NCBI RefSeq assembly: GCF_000160875.1
Contig: NZ_GG700809.1
Span: 28,701 to 92,700 of the forward strand
Direction: 5' to 3'
DNA: 64,000 nucleotides
Origin: Lactobacillus iners DSM 13335
GTDB taxonomy: Bacteria > Bacillota > Bacilli > Lactobacillales > Lactobacillaceae
In this document: piece by piece, positions 54,588 to 63,890 of the stretch
How positions within the stretch are numbered: the first letter of the stretch is position 1
Layout of the letters: each line of letters starts with the position of its first letter
Translations under genes and position numbers: made by a program
The notes under the pieces: generated by a model
Seen by the model: the letters and a program-made list of their open reading frames with translations, nothing else
Databases searched by the model: none
Told to the model about the DNA's origin: nothing

Positions 54588-55394
54588 ATGACTGACTTAA
54601 AAAGACGTGTATGGGAAAAAAGTGGAGAGTTAAGCACATCTGAGAAAGAAATTGTTAGATTTTTATTTTCAAATTCCAAATTATGTAGCCATTTGAGCTT
54701 AGCAAAATTAGCAACAAAATTATATGTTTCAGAATCATCTATTTTTAGGCTTTGCAAAAAAATAGGCTTATCAGGCTACAGTGAATTACGATTTGAATTA
54801 TCAGATTTAGCTCATGAGAGGAAAATAAATACGATTGATATTGCAACTGAAGTAGAAAATGCAATTCAAGAAGTACTGAATTATTGCAGTACTTTAGATT
54901 TAGAAAAGGTCTTTTTGGATATTGAACACGCCAATACGATTTATTTATATTCGACAGGTTGGTCTCAAGAATTAATAGCAAGGTATTTGCTTCACGAATT
55001 GTTTATGATAGGAAAAAAAGTTGTAATGCTCCCATCTGCGATTGAAGAGCTGAAGATGGTAAGTAAGCGGGCTACAGAGGGAGATATGCTATTTATCGTT
55101 TCTTATAGTGGTGATAATGTTCAAATTCGCGATGAAATAAGTAAGATACAACTTATAAATAACAAAATAATAACAGTATCGTTTACAACTTTGCGACCAG
55201 CAAAGTTGGTCTCATTAGTAGATTATAGTTTTTTCTTTCGTACCTTGAAATTAAAAAAATTCTGGGTGGAAGGAGATGCTACTATTGACAGCTTTAGCCC
55301 AGCATATACCTTTATTGATCTTTTAATTGCTAAATACTATCAGTGGGAACAATCAAAAGGAGAGTTAGACAATGTGGACTATGACAAAGAATAA
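54588..55394 (+). CDS. RpiR/MurR-type transcriptional regulator
   Basis: This is a sugar-phosphate-responsive regulator of 268 aa. The N-terminal helix-turn-helix shows SLAKLATKLYVSESSIFRLC. The C-terminal SIS domain (about residues 105-250) has YLYSTGWSQELIARYL and MLFIVSYSGDNVQIRDE. It most likely controls the alpha-glucoside locus in response to a phosphorylated sugar. It starts after TGGAG and overlaps the next gene by 23 bp. Confidence 0.9.
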   Translation: MTDLKRRVWEKSGELSTSEKEIVRFLFSNSKLCSHLSLAKLATKLYVSESSIFRLCKKIGLSGYSELRFELSDLAHERKINTIDIATEVENAIQEVLNYCSTLDLEKVFLDIEHANTIYLYSTGWSQELIARYLLHELFMIGKKVVMLPSAIEELKMVSKRATEGDMLFIVSYSGDNVQIRDEISKIQLINNKIITVSFTTLRPAKLVSLVDYSFFFRTLKLKKFWVEGDATIDSFSPAYTFIDLLIAKYYQWEQSKGELDNVDYDKE

Positions 55395-55881
55395 GGTAAC
55401 TAGTTTCTGTGATCAGATTATGGAGCGGTTACATTTAAATACGCGTTCTATTTTAAAATGGTACTCGATTATTTTATTCGTTGCTCCACTACTTTATTGG
55501 GGTCTACTTGAGTTTAGATTGGTAATGACGCAAGTAAGTTTTGTAAATATGCTTCACAAACATCCAGCAATGGCTGTTTCCGTTATTATTGCTATTACTG
55601 ACTTTCTTTTGGGCTACTATTGCTGGATAAAGAAAGATGAGATAGTAAATAATAGAACAAGACTAAGAACTTTTTGGATTTTGCAGTGTTTTTGCCAATT
55701 GCTGGTAGGCAATATTATTTGCTTTTTGTTGAGTATTTTTGGCTTGCGGGCTTTACCTAGCTCTAAAGTTAAAAGCACTACTGTATCGTATTTTAAAGTA
55801 ACTATTATCATCAGTACTTTGTTGTACGCTTTGTGTATTCTTTTGTTAGGCTTAATTGGATTACAAGGTTTAAGAGGTTAG
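55372..55881 (+). CDS. Small four-helix membrane protein in the PTS locus
   Basis: This is a 169-aa protein with four hydrophobic segments, e.g. WYSIILFVAPLLYWGLL, AMAVSVIIAITDFLLGYY, FCQLLVGNIICFLLSIFG and ISTLLYALCILLLGLIGL. No family recognised. It overlaps the RpiR gene and precedes the EIIA gene by 4 bp, so it belongs to the same transcript and may assist the PTS or regulator. Confidence 0.7.
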   Translation: MWTMTKNKVTSFCDQIMERLHLNTRSILKWYSIILFVAPLLYWGLLEFRLVMTQVSFVNMLHKHPAMAVSVIIAITDFLLGYYCWIKKDEIVNNRTRLRTFWILQCFCQLLVGNIICFLLSIFGLRALPSSKVKSTTVSYFKVTIIISTLLYALCILLLGLIGLQGLRG

Positions 55882-55885
55882 AATA

Positions 55886-56371
55886 ATGTTTAATTTTTTT
55901 AAAAATAAAGGGCTGGAAGTAGATGCTGCCGTTGATGGTGGTTTGATACCAATTTCTGAGGTAAATGATGATGTATTTTCTACTAAAATGTTAGGTGATG
56001 GTTATGCTATTAAACCTATTAGTGGAGACATTCATTCACCAGTAGAAGGTGATATATCGACCTTATTTCCCACTAAGCATGCTATTGGCATCAAGACTAA
56101 AGAAGGACTAGAAATTCTTGTACATTTAGGAATTGATACAGTGGAATTAAATGGTGCACCTTTTCAGATGAAAATCCAAAAGGGTGATCACGTTATTGCT
56201 GGCCAATTACTTGGCACAATGGACTTGAAACAAGTTGTTGATAGTGGCCGTGATGATTCTGTAATTGTGGTTTATACTAATATGGACTTAATTGAATCGA
56301 TTTCCCCCGTTCAAAAAGGTTCTGTTAACTCTGGTGATAGAGTACAAACAATTACTTTTAAGAAAAAGTAG
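55886..56371 (+). CDS. PTS EIIA component, glucose type
   Basis: This is a 161-aa EIIA-Glc-like phosphocarrier that passes phosphate from HPr to the EIIB domain. It shows IKPISGDIHSPVEGDIS and the active His in EILVHLGIDTVELNG. It is free-standing; EIICB upstream lacks an A domain. It ends the locus, and a terminator follows. Confidence 0.92.
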   Translation: MFNFFKNKGLEVDAAVDGGLIPISEVNDDVFSTKMLGDGYAIKPISGDIHSPVEGDISTLFPTKHAIGIKTKEGLEILVHLGIDTVELNGAPFQMKIQKGDHVIAGQLLGTMDLKQVVDSGRDDSVIVVYTNMDLIESISPVQKGSVNSGDRVQTITFKKK

Positions 56372-56387
56372 GATTTAGTTTAAATAT

Positions 56388-56437
56388 AAAAGATACCCAT
56401 TACTTGTTTTTTGATAGAGTCATGGGTGTCTTTTTTT
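56388..56437 (+). terminator. Terminator of the PTS locus
   Basis: AAAGATACCCAT pairs with ATGGGTGTCTTT around a 24-base loop, followed by a T-run. Confidence 0.82.
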
Positions 56438-56441
56438 GTGT

Positions 56442-56469
56442 TATGTTGACACGATGTCATAATAGATGT
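56442..56469. repeat. 28-bp direct repeat with TetR operator, copy 2
   Basis: Near-identical to 50834-50861. It contains the tetR promoter -35 TTGACA (56446-56451) and operator TGACACGATGTCA (56447-56459). The -10 TATATT follows at 56469-56474 with a 17-bp spacer. Confidence 0.8.
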
Positions 56470-56483
56470 ATATTTATTTGTGA

Positions 56484-56496
56484 TGACACTGTGTCA
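56484..56496. promoter_or_regulatory. Second TetR operator before tetR
   Basis: TGACACTGTGTCA, a perfect palindrome, lies between the promoter and the ribosome site. Together with the copy over the -35, it implies self-repression. Confidence 0.75.
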
Positions 56497-56511
56497 CTGG
56501 GAGAGACAAAT

Positions 56512-57036
56512 ATGGTAAAAAAAACATTTATAAATTTAAATAGTGCAAAAAAGCAAAAAATTGAGCAAGTAATGCTGGATGAGTTTAGCAATTATGATCT
56601 TAATCAAGCCAATGTTGCTCGGATAGTTAAAGAGGCAGGTATTGCTAGAGGTGCATTTTACACTTATTTTGATGATTTAGAAGATGCATATCTTTATGTA
56701 TACAATAAGGCAATGTTGCAAATACATAATCCAATTAAGATGGATAAACCTGAATTTGATGCGGATTTATTTTATAAAATGGCTTATGAATTAGTTTGCA
56801 ATATCGAAAAGAGTAAATATAAAAAATTGTTAAAAAAACATATGCTAGTGAATGAATCTTTATTAATTCATAATTTTCAAGTAGAAAATCAAAAAGCAAT
56901 CCACATGGATACTAAGACTTGGAGTGCAATGGTTTTAACACACGAGACTATTAAATTGGCATTATTTGATTTAGAACATAAAGAGAATTATTTTCGGAAA
57001 CTTAAACAGGGTCTCGATTGTCTAAGGAGGGTGTAA
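56512..57036 (+). CDS. TetR family transcriptional regulator
   Basis: This is a repressor of 174 aa. The N-terminal helix-turn-helix reads ARIVKEAGIARGAFYTYFDD. The C-terminal ligand domain is not recognisable in detail. The start is the ATG at 56512 after GGGAGAG; a longer frame passes through the operators and is rejected. It probably represses itself and the FtsX/ATPase genes downstream, 3 bp away. Confidence 0.9.
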   Translation: MVKKTFINLNSAKKQKIEQVMLDEFSNYDLNQANVARIVKEAGIARGAFYTYFDDLEDAYLYVYNKAMLQIHNPIKMDKPEFDADLFYKMAYELVCNIEKSKYKKLLKKHMLVNESLLIHNFQVENQKAIHMDTKTWSAMVLTHETIKLALFDLEHKENYFRKLKQGLDCLRRV

Positions 57037-57039
57037 ATT

Positions 57040-58095
57040 GTGTTTTTAGCATTGAAAGAAATTAGATATGAAAAAGTAAGGTATGGATTGATAACATGTA
57101 TTATTTTACTAATTTCATATTTGATATTTATTTTATCAGCATTAGCTTTTGGATTAGCCAACGAAAATACACAGGTAATCAAAGAATGGCAAATGCAAAC
57201 TATTATTTTAAATGACAATTCTAATTTAAACTTGAATCAATCGATTTTAACTAAACAAGATTTAGAAAAAAATAAGTTAACTAAACAAGATGCATCTATA
57301 GGTCAAGTACCAATAGTGGTTAAAAAATCCCATCGTAAAACAGTATCTAGTCAGTTAATAGCTATTAATCGTGAACAATATATTTTTAAAACGATGTCTT
57401 TGGTAGCAGGTCGCAAATTTAATAATAAGCATGAAGTTGTAGTTGATAGTTTATTCAATCAATATGGTTATCAGATTGGGAATAAAATAAAATTTAATGG
57501 TAAAAATGATAGTTACAAGATTGTCGGTTTTGTTAAAAACGCTAAATTGAATATTGCTCCTTTAGTTTATGGTGATTTTTCACTTTGGAAAAAAATACGA
57601 CCTATGGCACCAGCAGCTCAAGCTACAGCTATAGTATCTCAGCGTAAATTAAATTATCACCATAAACAGGCTAAAAATTATTCGACTAAACAATTTGTTT
57701 TGAAATTACCAGGATATGTAGCTCAAAATACTACTTTTGAAATGATGATTACTTTCTTATTTATTATTTCTTTAATAACCATTGCTATCTTTTTGTATAT
57801 TGTAACTATGCATAAATTACCTAGTTATGCGGTTCTACGTGCACAAGGTGTATCCGCTAAAATGCTAGTGAAAGCTACAGTTTTGCAATCATTTCTGTTA
57901 AGTATTGTTGGTAGTATGTTGGGCTTAATATTTACATTGTTGACATTGAAAGCAATGCCCATTACAGTGCCTATGTATTTGTCATCGTGGATGATGGTAT
58001 CTGTGATATTAGGAATGATTGTTGTGGGATTAGTGGGTAGTTTAATACCAGTAAGATCTATTTTGAAGGTTGATCCTGCTAGTGCTATTAATTAA
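57040..58095 (+). CDS. FtsX-like ABC transporter permease
   Basis: This is a 351-aa permease of the MacB/FtsX type. One helix at the N-terminus (about residues 11-32) is followed by an extracellular domain of about 200 residues and three helices at the C-terminus (ITFLFIISLITIAIF, LQSFLLSIVGSMLGLIF, MMVSVILGMIVVGLVGSLIP). The end PVRSILKVDPASAI is family-typical. The start is a GTG after AAGGAGGG. It pairs with the next ATPase, probably in efflux or peptide resistance. Confidence 0.9.
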   Translation: MFLALKEIRYEKVRYGLITCIILLISYLIFILSALAFGLANENTQVIKEWQMQTIILNDNSNLNLNQSILTKQDLEKNKLTKQDASIGQVPIVVKKSHRKTVSSQLIAINREQYIFKTMSLVAGRKFNNKHEVVVDSLFNQYGYQIGNKIKFNGKNDSYKIVGFVKNAKLNIAPLVYGDFSLWKKIRPMAPAAQATAIVSQRKLNYHHKQAKNYSTKQFVLKLPGYVAQNTTFEMMITFLFIISLITIAIFLYIVTMHKLPSYAVLRAQGVSAKMLVKATVLQSFLLSIVGSMLGLIFTLLTLKAMPITVPMYLSSWMMVSVILGMIVVGLVGSLIPVRSILKVDPASAIN

Positions 58096-58117
58096 TTTAA
58101 TGTTTGAAAGGTAAGAT

Positions 58118-58795
58118 ATGTCATTAGTATCATTAAAAAATGTAAATAAAATATATGGAAAAGGTAGCTCACAGATTAAATCACTTGATAATATTAATTT
58201 TGCTGCTGATGCAGGTCAAGTTGTTTTAATTGAGGGACCTTCTGGCTCAGGTAAAAGTACTTTTTTAACTATACTAGGAGCCTTGCAAAAAGCTACTAGT
58301 GGTCAGGTTATTATTTCAGGTGAAGAAATAACTGCTATGAATTCTAAGCAATTGGATCAGTTGCGATTAAATAAAATTGGTTTTATTTTGCAATCTTATG
58401 CCTTAGTTCCATATTTGAAAATTAGAGAGCAATTTGTTTTGGCAAATATAATCAAGAAAACAAATAATATGCAGCAGCTGCAATTAAATAATTTATTGGA
58501 GCAATTACAAGTTAATGAGTTACTAGATAAATATCCTAAGGAATTATCTGGTGGTCAGAGGCAGCGTATCGCTATCGCTCGTGCTTTATACACTAATCCT
58601 CCAATTGTATTAGCAGATGAGCCGACTGCATCTTTAGATAGTAAATGTGTAACTTTGGTGGGCCAACTATTTCAACAGTTTGCTCATCAGGATGGCACAC
58701 TGATAGTTATGGTTACGCATGATCAACGATTAGAACAATATGCTGATGTAATATATAGAATTGTTGATGGCAAAATGGATAAAAGAATAGATTAA
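58118..58795 (+). CDS. ABC transporter ATP-binding protein (MacB/LolD type)
   Basis: This is the 225-aa ATPase for the FtsX-like permease. Walker A is EGPSGSGKSTFL, the signature ELSGGQRQRIAIARAL, Walker B IVLADEPTASLD and the switch His MVTHDQ. It completes the TetR-regulated operon. The ligand may be an antimicrobial peptide or lipid, inferred from the family. Confidence 0.93.
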   Translation: MSLVSLKNVNKIYGKGSSQIKSLDNINFAADAGQVVLIEGPSGSGKSTFLTILGALQKATSGQVIISGEEITAMNSKQLDQLRLNKIGFILQSYALVPYLKIREQFVLANIIKKTNNMQQLQLNNLLEQLQVNELLDKYPKELSGGQRQRIAIARALYTNPPIVLADEPTASLDSKCVTLVGQLFQQFAHQDGTLIVMVTHDQRLEQYADVIYRIVDGKMDKRID

Positions 58796-58797
58796 AT

Positions 58798-59514
58798 TTA
58801 TTGGTTAGGCAATTTTAACATGTATCCTAGTCCTCTTACTGTTTTAATTAATTGAGGATTGGCAGGATCGGCCTCTATTTTGTCACGTAGATTACTGATA
58901 TGCATATCGACTATTCGGGTAGTATTGTATTCATCTTCATATTCCCATACTCCATCTAGCAATTGCTCTCTTGATAGTACGTGATTTTGATTTTCAAATA
59001 AAAATTTTAGCAATTTGAATTCTTTAGAGGTTAGATTTAATATTTTTCCATTCAACTTAGGCGGGTATTGTCGCAAGTCTAAGTTGATTTTTTTATGCTC
59101 TGAAAGTAAATAGTCATGTATATCTTCCTGGTTTTCAACAATTTTTCGTGGATTTTCATTGAGCCAAATTAAGCTGATCAACTGTGCCAGAATTAAATCG
59201 GGATTATAGGATGTTAAACATACACTTGCTTTGATTTTGAACATCTTTTTTGCAGAGTGTGCATCAAAAACTTTGGTCAATATAATTATTGGCCCGTTAA
59301 AGTGGTGTCGAATTTTATCTAAGTTGTTAAAAAAATCCTCATCATGCAGATGATGTAAGTCGATAATTATACCGATTGTATCTGGATCTGATGCATGTTT
59401 AATTACTTTTTTGATTGTTAATGCATTATAAATGCTAGTTTGTTTTTGATTGGCAAGAGTATTGAGCCCTGTAAAAAGAACAATATCTTTGCTTAATAGA
59501 ATTATAGTTTTCAT
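58798..59514 (-). CDS. phoP: OmpR/PhoB-type response regulator with degenerate receiver
   Basis: This is a 238-aa regulator with a receiver (about residues 1-120) and a winged-helix DNA-binding domain (about 140-235). The latter is intact: LTSKEFKLLKFLFENQNHV, VDMHISNLRDKI and IKTVRGLGYML. In the receiver the N-terminal acidic pair is missing (IILLSKDI), a central Asp is kept (IIIDLHH), and the conserved Lys near the end is replaced (CLTSYNPDL). No histidine kinase gene lies next to it. It is divergent from pstS and probably controls it. Confidence 0.85.
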   Translation of the reverse strand: MKTIILLSKDIVLFTGLNTLANQKQTSIYNALTIKKVIKHASDPDTIGIIIDLHHLHDEDFFNNLDKIRHHFNGPIIILTKVFDAHSAKKMFKIKASVCLTSYNPDLILAQLISLIWLNENPRKIVENQEDIHDYLLSEHKKINLDLRQYPPKLNGKILNLTSKEFKLLKFLFENQNHVLSREQLLDGVWEYEDEYNTTRIVDMHISNLRDKIEADPANPQLIKTVRGLGYMLKLPNQ

Positions 59515-59566
59515 ACTTCACCTCATAAATCTATTGTATAAAACTAAGGTTGAAAAAAATAACAAA

Positions 59567-59614
59567 TTTACAAAGTTTACCGAAAATTTACATGAATAAT
59601 GTATAGATTTTACA
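59567..59614 (+). promoter_or_regulatory. Candidate Pho box upstream of pstS
   Basis: TTTACA/TTTACC half-sites occur at 59567, 59576, 59587 and 59609. The last three steps fit an 11-bp or 22-bp phase, as in PhoP-type direct repeats. They lie between the divergent regulator gene and pstS. Confidence 0.55.
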
Positions 59615-59660
59615 TTATTTTTTTAAACTTTAATTGAAAAGATTTGAGGAGGGTAAAACA

Positions 59661-60530
59661 ATGAAAATAAAAACGATAAAGTACTTATTATTTACTTTAG
59701 TCATGACATGCACGTTAACTGCATGTAGTCAAAAACAAGAATCATTAATTTCAGTTGGATCGACTGCGTTGCAACCTTTAGTTGAAGAAGCTTCTGTACA
59801 TTATGCAGACAAAAATCATGTTCGGATTAATGTACAAGGTGGAGGATCCGGGACAGGGTTAAATCAAGTTCAAGCAGGAACAGTTACTATAGGAAATTCT
59901 GATATTTTTGCCCAACAAGCTGATGGTATTAATGCCAACAAGTTAATTGATCATAGAGTTGCTGTAGTAGGTATTGTGCCTGTTATAAATAAAAAAATAG
60001 GTATTACTAATATTAGTATGTTGCAACTGAGAGAAATTTTCAGTGGAAAAATAAATAACTGGAATCAGTTGGGAGGACCTAATCAGAAAATAGTAGTTGT
60101 TAATCGAGCAGAAGGATCAGGAACTAGGAAAACATTTGAGTTAGAGGTAATGAAGGGTCAAAAAATGAAACTAAGTCAAACTCAAGATTCAAATGGTTCT
60201 GTTCAAAAAATAATATCCACCACGCCAGGAAGTATTAGTTATTTAGCGTTTCCATATGCTAATAAGAAAAAATTGCAAAAACTTTCTATCAACCATGTTA
60301 AACCTACGAGTGCTAATGTATTAACAAATAAGTGGGTATTATGGTCGTATGAACATATGTATATGAATAAGAAAAAACAACCACAAGCAGCTAAAAAGTT
60401 CATTGAATATATTATGTCACGTCAATTTCAAACAAGTACAGTTGAAAAAATGGGATATATAAGTATACGCAAAATGAAAGTGCAAAAGGATGCTAATGGT
60501 AAAGTTACTTTGATTAAGAATAAAGGTTAG
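59661..60530 (+). CDS. pstS: Phosphate ABC transporter substrate-binding lipoprotein
   Basis: This is a 289-aa lipoprotein that captures phosphate. The signal peptide ends in the lipobox LTACS. Ligand-site segments are SVGSTALQPLVEEAS, QGGGSGTGLNQVQAG, GNSDIFA and VNRAEGSGTRKTFE. The start is the ATG at 59661 after GAGGAGGG. It is the first gene of pstSCABB. Confidence 0.96.
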   Translation: MKIKTIKYLLFTLVMTCTLTACSQKQESLISVGSTALQPLVEEASVHYADKNHVRINVQGGGSGTGLNQVQAGTVTIGNSDIFAQQADGINANKLIDHRVAVVGIVPVINKKIGITNISMLQLREIFSGKINNWNQLGGPNQKIVVVNRAEGSGTRKTFELEVMKGQKMKLSQTQDSNGSVQKIISTTPGSISYLAFPYANKKKLQKLSINHVKPTSANVLTNKWVLWSYEHMYMNKKKQPQAAKKFIEYIMSRQFQTSTVEKMGYISIRKMKVQKDANGKVTLIKNKG

Positions 60531-60532
60531 AT

Positions 60533-61447
60533 ATGGCAGACTTACACCAAAAATTATTGAAGACTTCTAAAGCAATTAATGAAAATCGTCGCGGAATTGT
60601 TATAACAGCATTTTGTACTATGTTTATTGTTATTACTGCTATTTCGTTAATTGTTTTTATTGCTATAAAAGGATTAGCTATATTTGTTGATAATCGAGCT
60701 AGCTTATTAAATTTTTTAATCAGTGATGTCTGGCAACCTGGCAACACCTCTAATGGACGACCTTTAATAGGAGCTTTAGCTATGATAGTAGGCTCTTTCG
60801 GGGTAACATTACTTGCATTAATGCTAGCTATGCCATTTGGTTTAGCATTAAGCTTGTTTGTAACTCAGTATGCTAAAAAGCGAGTTAAGGACATTTTGCA
60901 GATTGTATTAGATTTGTTTACTGGAATACCATCTGTAGTATACGGTTTTTTAGGATTAATATTAATTGTCCCTGTCGTACGTAAAATATATGGTGGTACA
61001 GGATTTGGCTTATTATCAGGAGCAGTAGTTTTAGCTGTAATGATTTTACCAACTATTACATCAATAATGATAAATGCTATTAACGGTGTACCTATTAGCA
61101 TGATTCAAGCCTCATTAGCATTGGGAGCTACTCGCTGGCAAACTATTTATAAAATTATTTTACGCTTTTGCCTCCCCGGATTATTAATTGGAGTTATTTT
61201 TGGAATGGCTAGAGCATTAGGAGAAGCTATGGCCGTACAAATGGTGATAGGAAATACCGTGTTACTGCCTAAAGGATTAGCAACGCCTACTACAACGTTA
61301 ACAAGTCAATTAACAGTCCAAATGGGTAATACTATTTTTGGCACAGTGCAAAATAACGCTTTATGGACGTTAGCTTTATTTTTATTGCTTATATCTTTAG
61401 CATTTAATGTCTTAATTAGAACTTTAGCTAAGAAAGGTAATTACTAA
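60533..61447 (+). CDS. pstC: Phosphate ABC transporter permease PstC
   Basis: This is a membrane permease of 304 aa with about six helices. The ATPase-contact loop (EAA-type) appears as ASLALGATRWQTIYKIILR, and GIPSVVYGFLGLILIVPVV is typical of PstC. It starts 2 bp after pstS. Confidence 0.95.
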   Translation: MADLHQKLLKTSKAINENRRGIVITAFCTMFIVITAISLIVFIAIKGLAIFVDNRASLLNFLISDVWQPGNTSNGRPLIGALAMIVGSFGVTLLALMLAMPFGLALSLFVTQYAKKRVKDILQIVLDLFTGIPSVVYGFLGLILIVPVVRKIYGGTGFGLLSGAVVLAVMILPTITSIMINAINGVPISMIQASLALGATRWQTIYKIILRFCLPGLLIGVIFGMARALGEAMAVQMVIGNTVLLPKGLATPTTTLTSQLTVQMGNTIFGTVQNNALWTLALFLLLISLAFNVLIRTLAKKGNY

Positions 61448-61449
61448 TC

Positions 61450-62343
61450 ATGTCAAATAGTTTTATAGATAAAGTTGCTAAAAAAATTATTTTATTAATA
61501 GTTCTTTTATTGTTGTCATTTTTACTGCTGTTTTTGACATATATATTTGGTATGGGTATCCGATATCTATCATTAAAATCTATATTGCTACCATCGCAAA
61601 TTACTGGTTCAGGTGGTGGCATTAGAGATCAGTTATTTAATTCAGTGTATATGCTGTTATTAACTTTGATAATATCTTTACCTTTATCTATTGGTTCAGG
61701 GATTTATTTAGCAGAATTTGCACCTAAAAATAAGCTTGTCGATTTTGTTCAAAATATGATTGACGTTTTAAGTTATATGCCATCTATTGTGGTTGGACTA
61801 TTTATATATTTAATAATAGTTATCAAATTTAATATCGGCTTTTCTATTTTAGCTGGTTCACTTGCTTTAACAATTTTTAATTTACCGATTTTGACTGCTA
61901 ATATAAAAAATGCTTTTTGCAATATATCACAAGCACAAAGGGATGCTGGTAAGGCACTTGGCTTATCTGAATGGAATCTGATCAAAGGAATATTATTACC
62001 ACAAACTATTCCTACCATAATCGTTGCAGTGGTTTTGAGTGCTGGTCGTATATTTGGCGAAGCGGCTGCCCTGATTTATTCTTCTGGACAAAGTGCTCCT
62101 TTGTTAAATTATGCTAATTGGAATCCATTTTGTATGGATAGTCCATTAAATATTATGCGACCAGCTGAGACTTTGTCAGTTTACATTTGGAAAATTAATT
62201 CTGAAGGCCTAAAACCTGATGCTGAAAAAATATCATTCTGTTCAATATTGATTTTAGTTGGTGTGATTTTACTATTTGATCTAGTTGCACATTTTTTAGG
62301 TAATTATTTACACCAAAAATTTATTTATGGAAAGAAAAAATAA
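61450..62343 (+). CDS. pstA: Phosphate ABC transporter permease PstA
   Basis: This is the second membrane permease, 297 aa. Key segments are LSYMPSIVVGLFIYLIIV and AGKALGLSEWNLIKGILLP, the ATPase-contact loop. It pairs with PstC to form the channel and overlaps pstB by one base. Confidence 0.95.
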   Translation: MSNSFIDKVAKKIILLIVLLLLSFLLLFLTYIFGMGIRYLSLKSILLPSQITGSGGGIRDQLFNSVYMLLLTLIISLPLSIGSGIYLAEFAPKNKLVDFVQNMIDVLSYMPSIVVGLFIYLIIVIKFNIGFSILAGSLALTIFNLPILTANIKNAFCNISQAQRDAGKALGLSEWNLIKGILLPQTIPTIIVAVVLSAGRIFGEAAALIYSSGQSAPLLNYANWNPFCMDSPLNIMRPAETLSVYIWKINSEGLKPDAEKISFCSILILVGVILLFDLVAHFLGNYLHQKFIYGKKK

Positions 62344-63110
62344 TGAGTAATAATTTAGATACGTCTTATATTTTGCAGACCAGCGAGTTATCTGTTAGCT
62401 ATGGAAAAACTAAGGTTTTAAAAGATATATCAATTGATATTTACCAAAATAAAATAACATCATTAATTGGGTGTTCAGGTTCAGGCAAAACGACCTTTTT
62501 GAGAAGTATTAATCGAATTGATGATAATATCACAACTGTATCTGGGAAAATCTATTTTGCTGGCCTGGAAATAAATAATCCGAAGATTAATGTATATGAA
62601 TTACGTAAAAATGTAGGCATGGTCTTTCAACAACCAAATGTATTTGCTAAGTCTATTTACGAAAATATTGCTTATGCCTTGCGATATCATGGTATGTCAG
62701 ATAAAGATGAAGTATATGAAACAGTAGAAAAATCTTTAAAACAAACTTCGTTATGGGATGAAGTTAAAAATAATTTAGCCAAATGTGCGTTGGAACTTTC
62801 CGGCGGTCAGCAGCAAAGGTTATGCATATCAAGAGCTATAGCATTAAAACCTAAGTTATTACTATTAGATGAACCTACGAGTGCATTAGATCCAATTGCT
62901 ACAGCTAAATTAGAGGAAACTATCAAAGATTTGAAAGAAAAATATTCAATTATTATGGTGACTCATAATATGCAACAAGCTCGCAGAGTTAGTGATTATA
63001 TTGCCTTTTTTAATATGGGATCACTAATCGAGTATGGTTCGGTTGATGATATCTTTCTTCGACCTCAAATCTCTATTACCAAAAATTATGTAAGTGGAAA
63101 ATTCGGTTAA
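62343..63110 (+). CDS. pstB: Phosphate ABC transporter ATP-binding protein PstB (1)
   Basis: This is a 255-aa ATPase. Walker A is IGCSGSGKTTFLRSINR, the signature LELSGGQQQRLCISRAI, Walker B LLLLDEPTSALD. The Q-loop MVFQQPNVFAKSI is PstB-specific. It is the first of two tandem ATPases. Confidence 0.95.
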   Translation: MSNNLDTSYILQTSELSVSYGKTKVLKDISIDIYQNKITSLIGCSGSGKTTFLRSINRIDDNITTVSGKIYFAGLEINNPKINVYELRKNVGMVFQQPNVFAKSIYENIAYALRYHGMSDKDEVYETVEKSLKQTSLWDEVKNNLAKCALELSGGQQQRLCISRAIALKPKLLLLDEPTSALDPIATAKLEETIKDLKEKYSIIMVTHNMQQARRVSDYIAFFNMGSLIEYGSVDDIFLRPQISITKNYVSGKFG

Positions 63111-63121
63111 GAGGGTTGCTT

Positions 63122-63874
63122 ATGAAAATTATTAGTATCAAAGATTTATCACTAAAATATGATGAGTTTGAAGTATTACATAAAATTTCTATGGATATAG
63201 AAGCCAATGCTGTCACTGCATTGATTGGTGCATCGGGTTGTGGCAAATCTTCATTTTTAAGATGCTTTAATATAATGAATGATTTAATACCAAATAGTAA
63301 AGTAACAGGAAATATTAAATTTAAACAATACGAAATATATGCCAATAATATTGACTTGGCATTTTTAAGACAAAAAATAGGTATGGTTTTTCAACAACCA
63401 AATGCTTTTAGCTTTTCAATATATGATAATGTTGCTTTTGGTTTAAAGATACAAGGCATAAATAAGAAGAAGATCTTAGATGAAAGAGTAGAAAATGCAT
63501 TAAAAGAAGCTGCTATATGGGATGAGGTAAAAGATAAGCTATCCTGCAATGCTTGTAGTTTATCTGGCGGACAACAGCAAAGAATATGTATTGCTCGAGC
63601 ATTAGCTACTAATCCAGAAATTTTATTAATGGATGAGCCTACGAGTGCATTAGATCCTATTTCAGCAGCCAAGGTAGAAGAAACAATTTTGTTCTTGAAA
63701 AAGCAACATACAATTATACTTGTTACCCACAATATAGAGCAAGCTAAAAGGGTTAGTGACAATCTAGCATTTTTTATGTCGGGACACTTAATTGAATATG
63801 GTGTTAGTCGTGAAATCTTCACTCAAGCAAAGAATAAGGATACTAAAGACTATCTTGAAGGAAAATGGAGCTAA
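63122..63874 (+). CDS. pstB: Phosphate ABC transporter ATP-binding protein PstB (2)
   Basis: This is the second PstB ATPase, 250 aa. Walker A is IGASGCGKSSFLRCFN, Q-loop MVFQQPNAFSFSI, signature SLSGGQQQRICIARAL and Walker B ILLMDEPTSALD. Tandem pstB genes are common in Firmicutes. The start is the ATG at 63122 after AAGAGGG. A hairpin follows, and no phoU is seen in the last 126 bases. Confidence 0.94.
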   Translation: MKIISIKDLSLKYDEFEVLHKISMDIEANAVTALIGASGCGKSSFLRCFNIMNDLIPNSKVTGNIKFKQYEIYANNIDLAFLRQKIGMVFQQPNAFSFSIYDNVAFGLKIQGINKKKILDERVENALKEAAIWDEVKDKLSCNACSLSGGQQQRICIARALATNPEILLMDEPTSALDPISAAKVEETILFLKKQHTIILVTHNIEQAKRVSDNLAFFMSGHLIEYGVSREIFTQAKNKDTKDYLEGKWS

Positions 63875-63890
63875 ATTGAGTTTACGAAAT

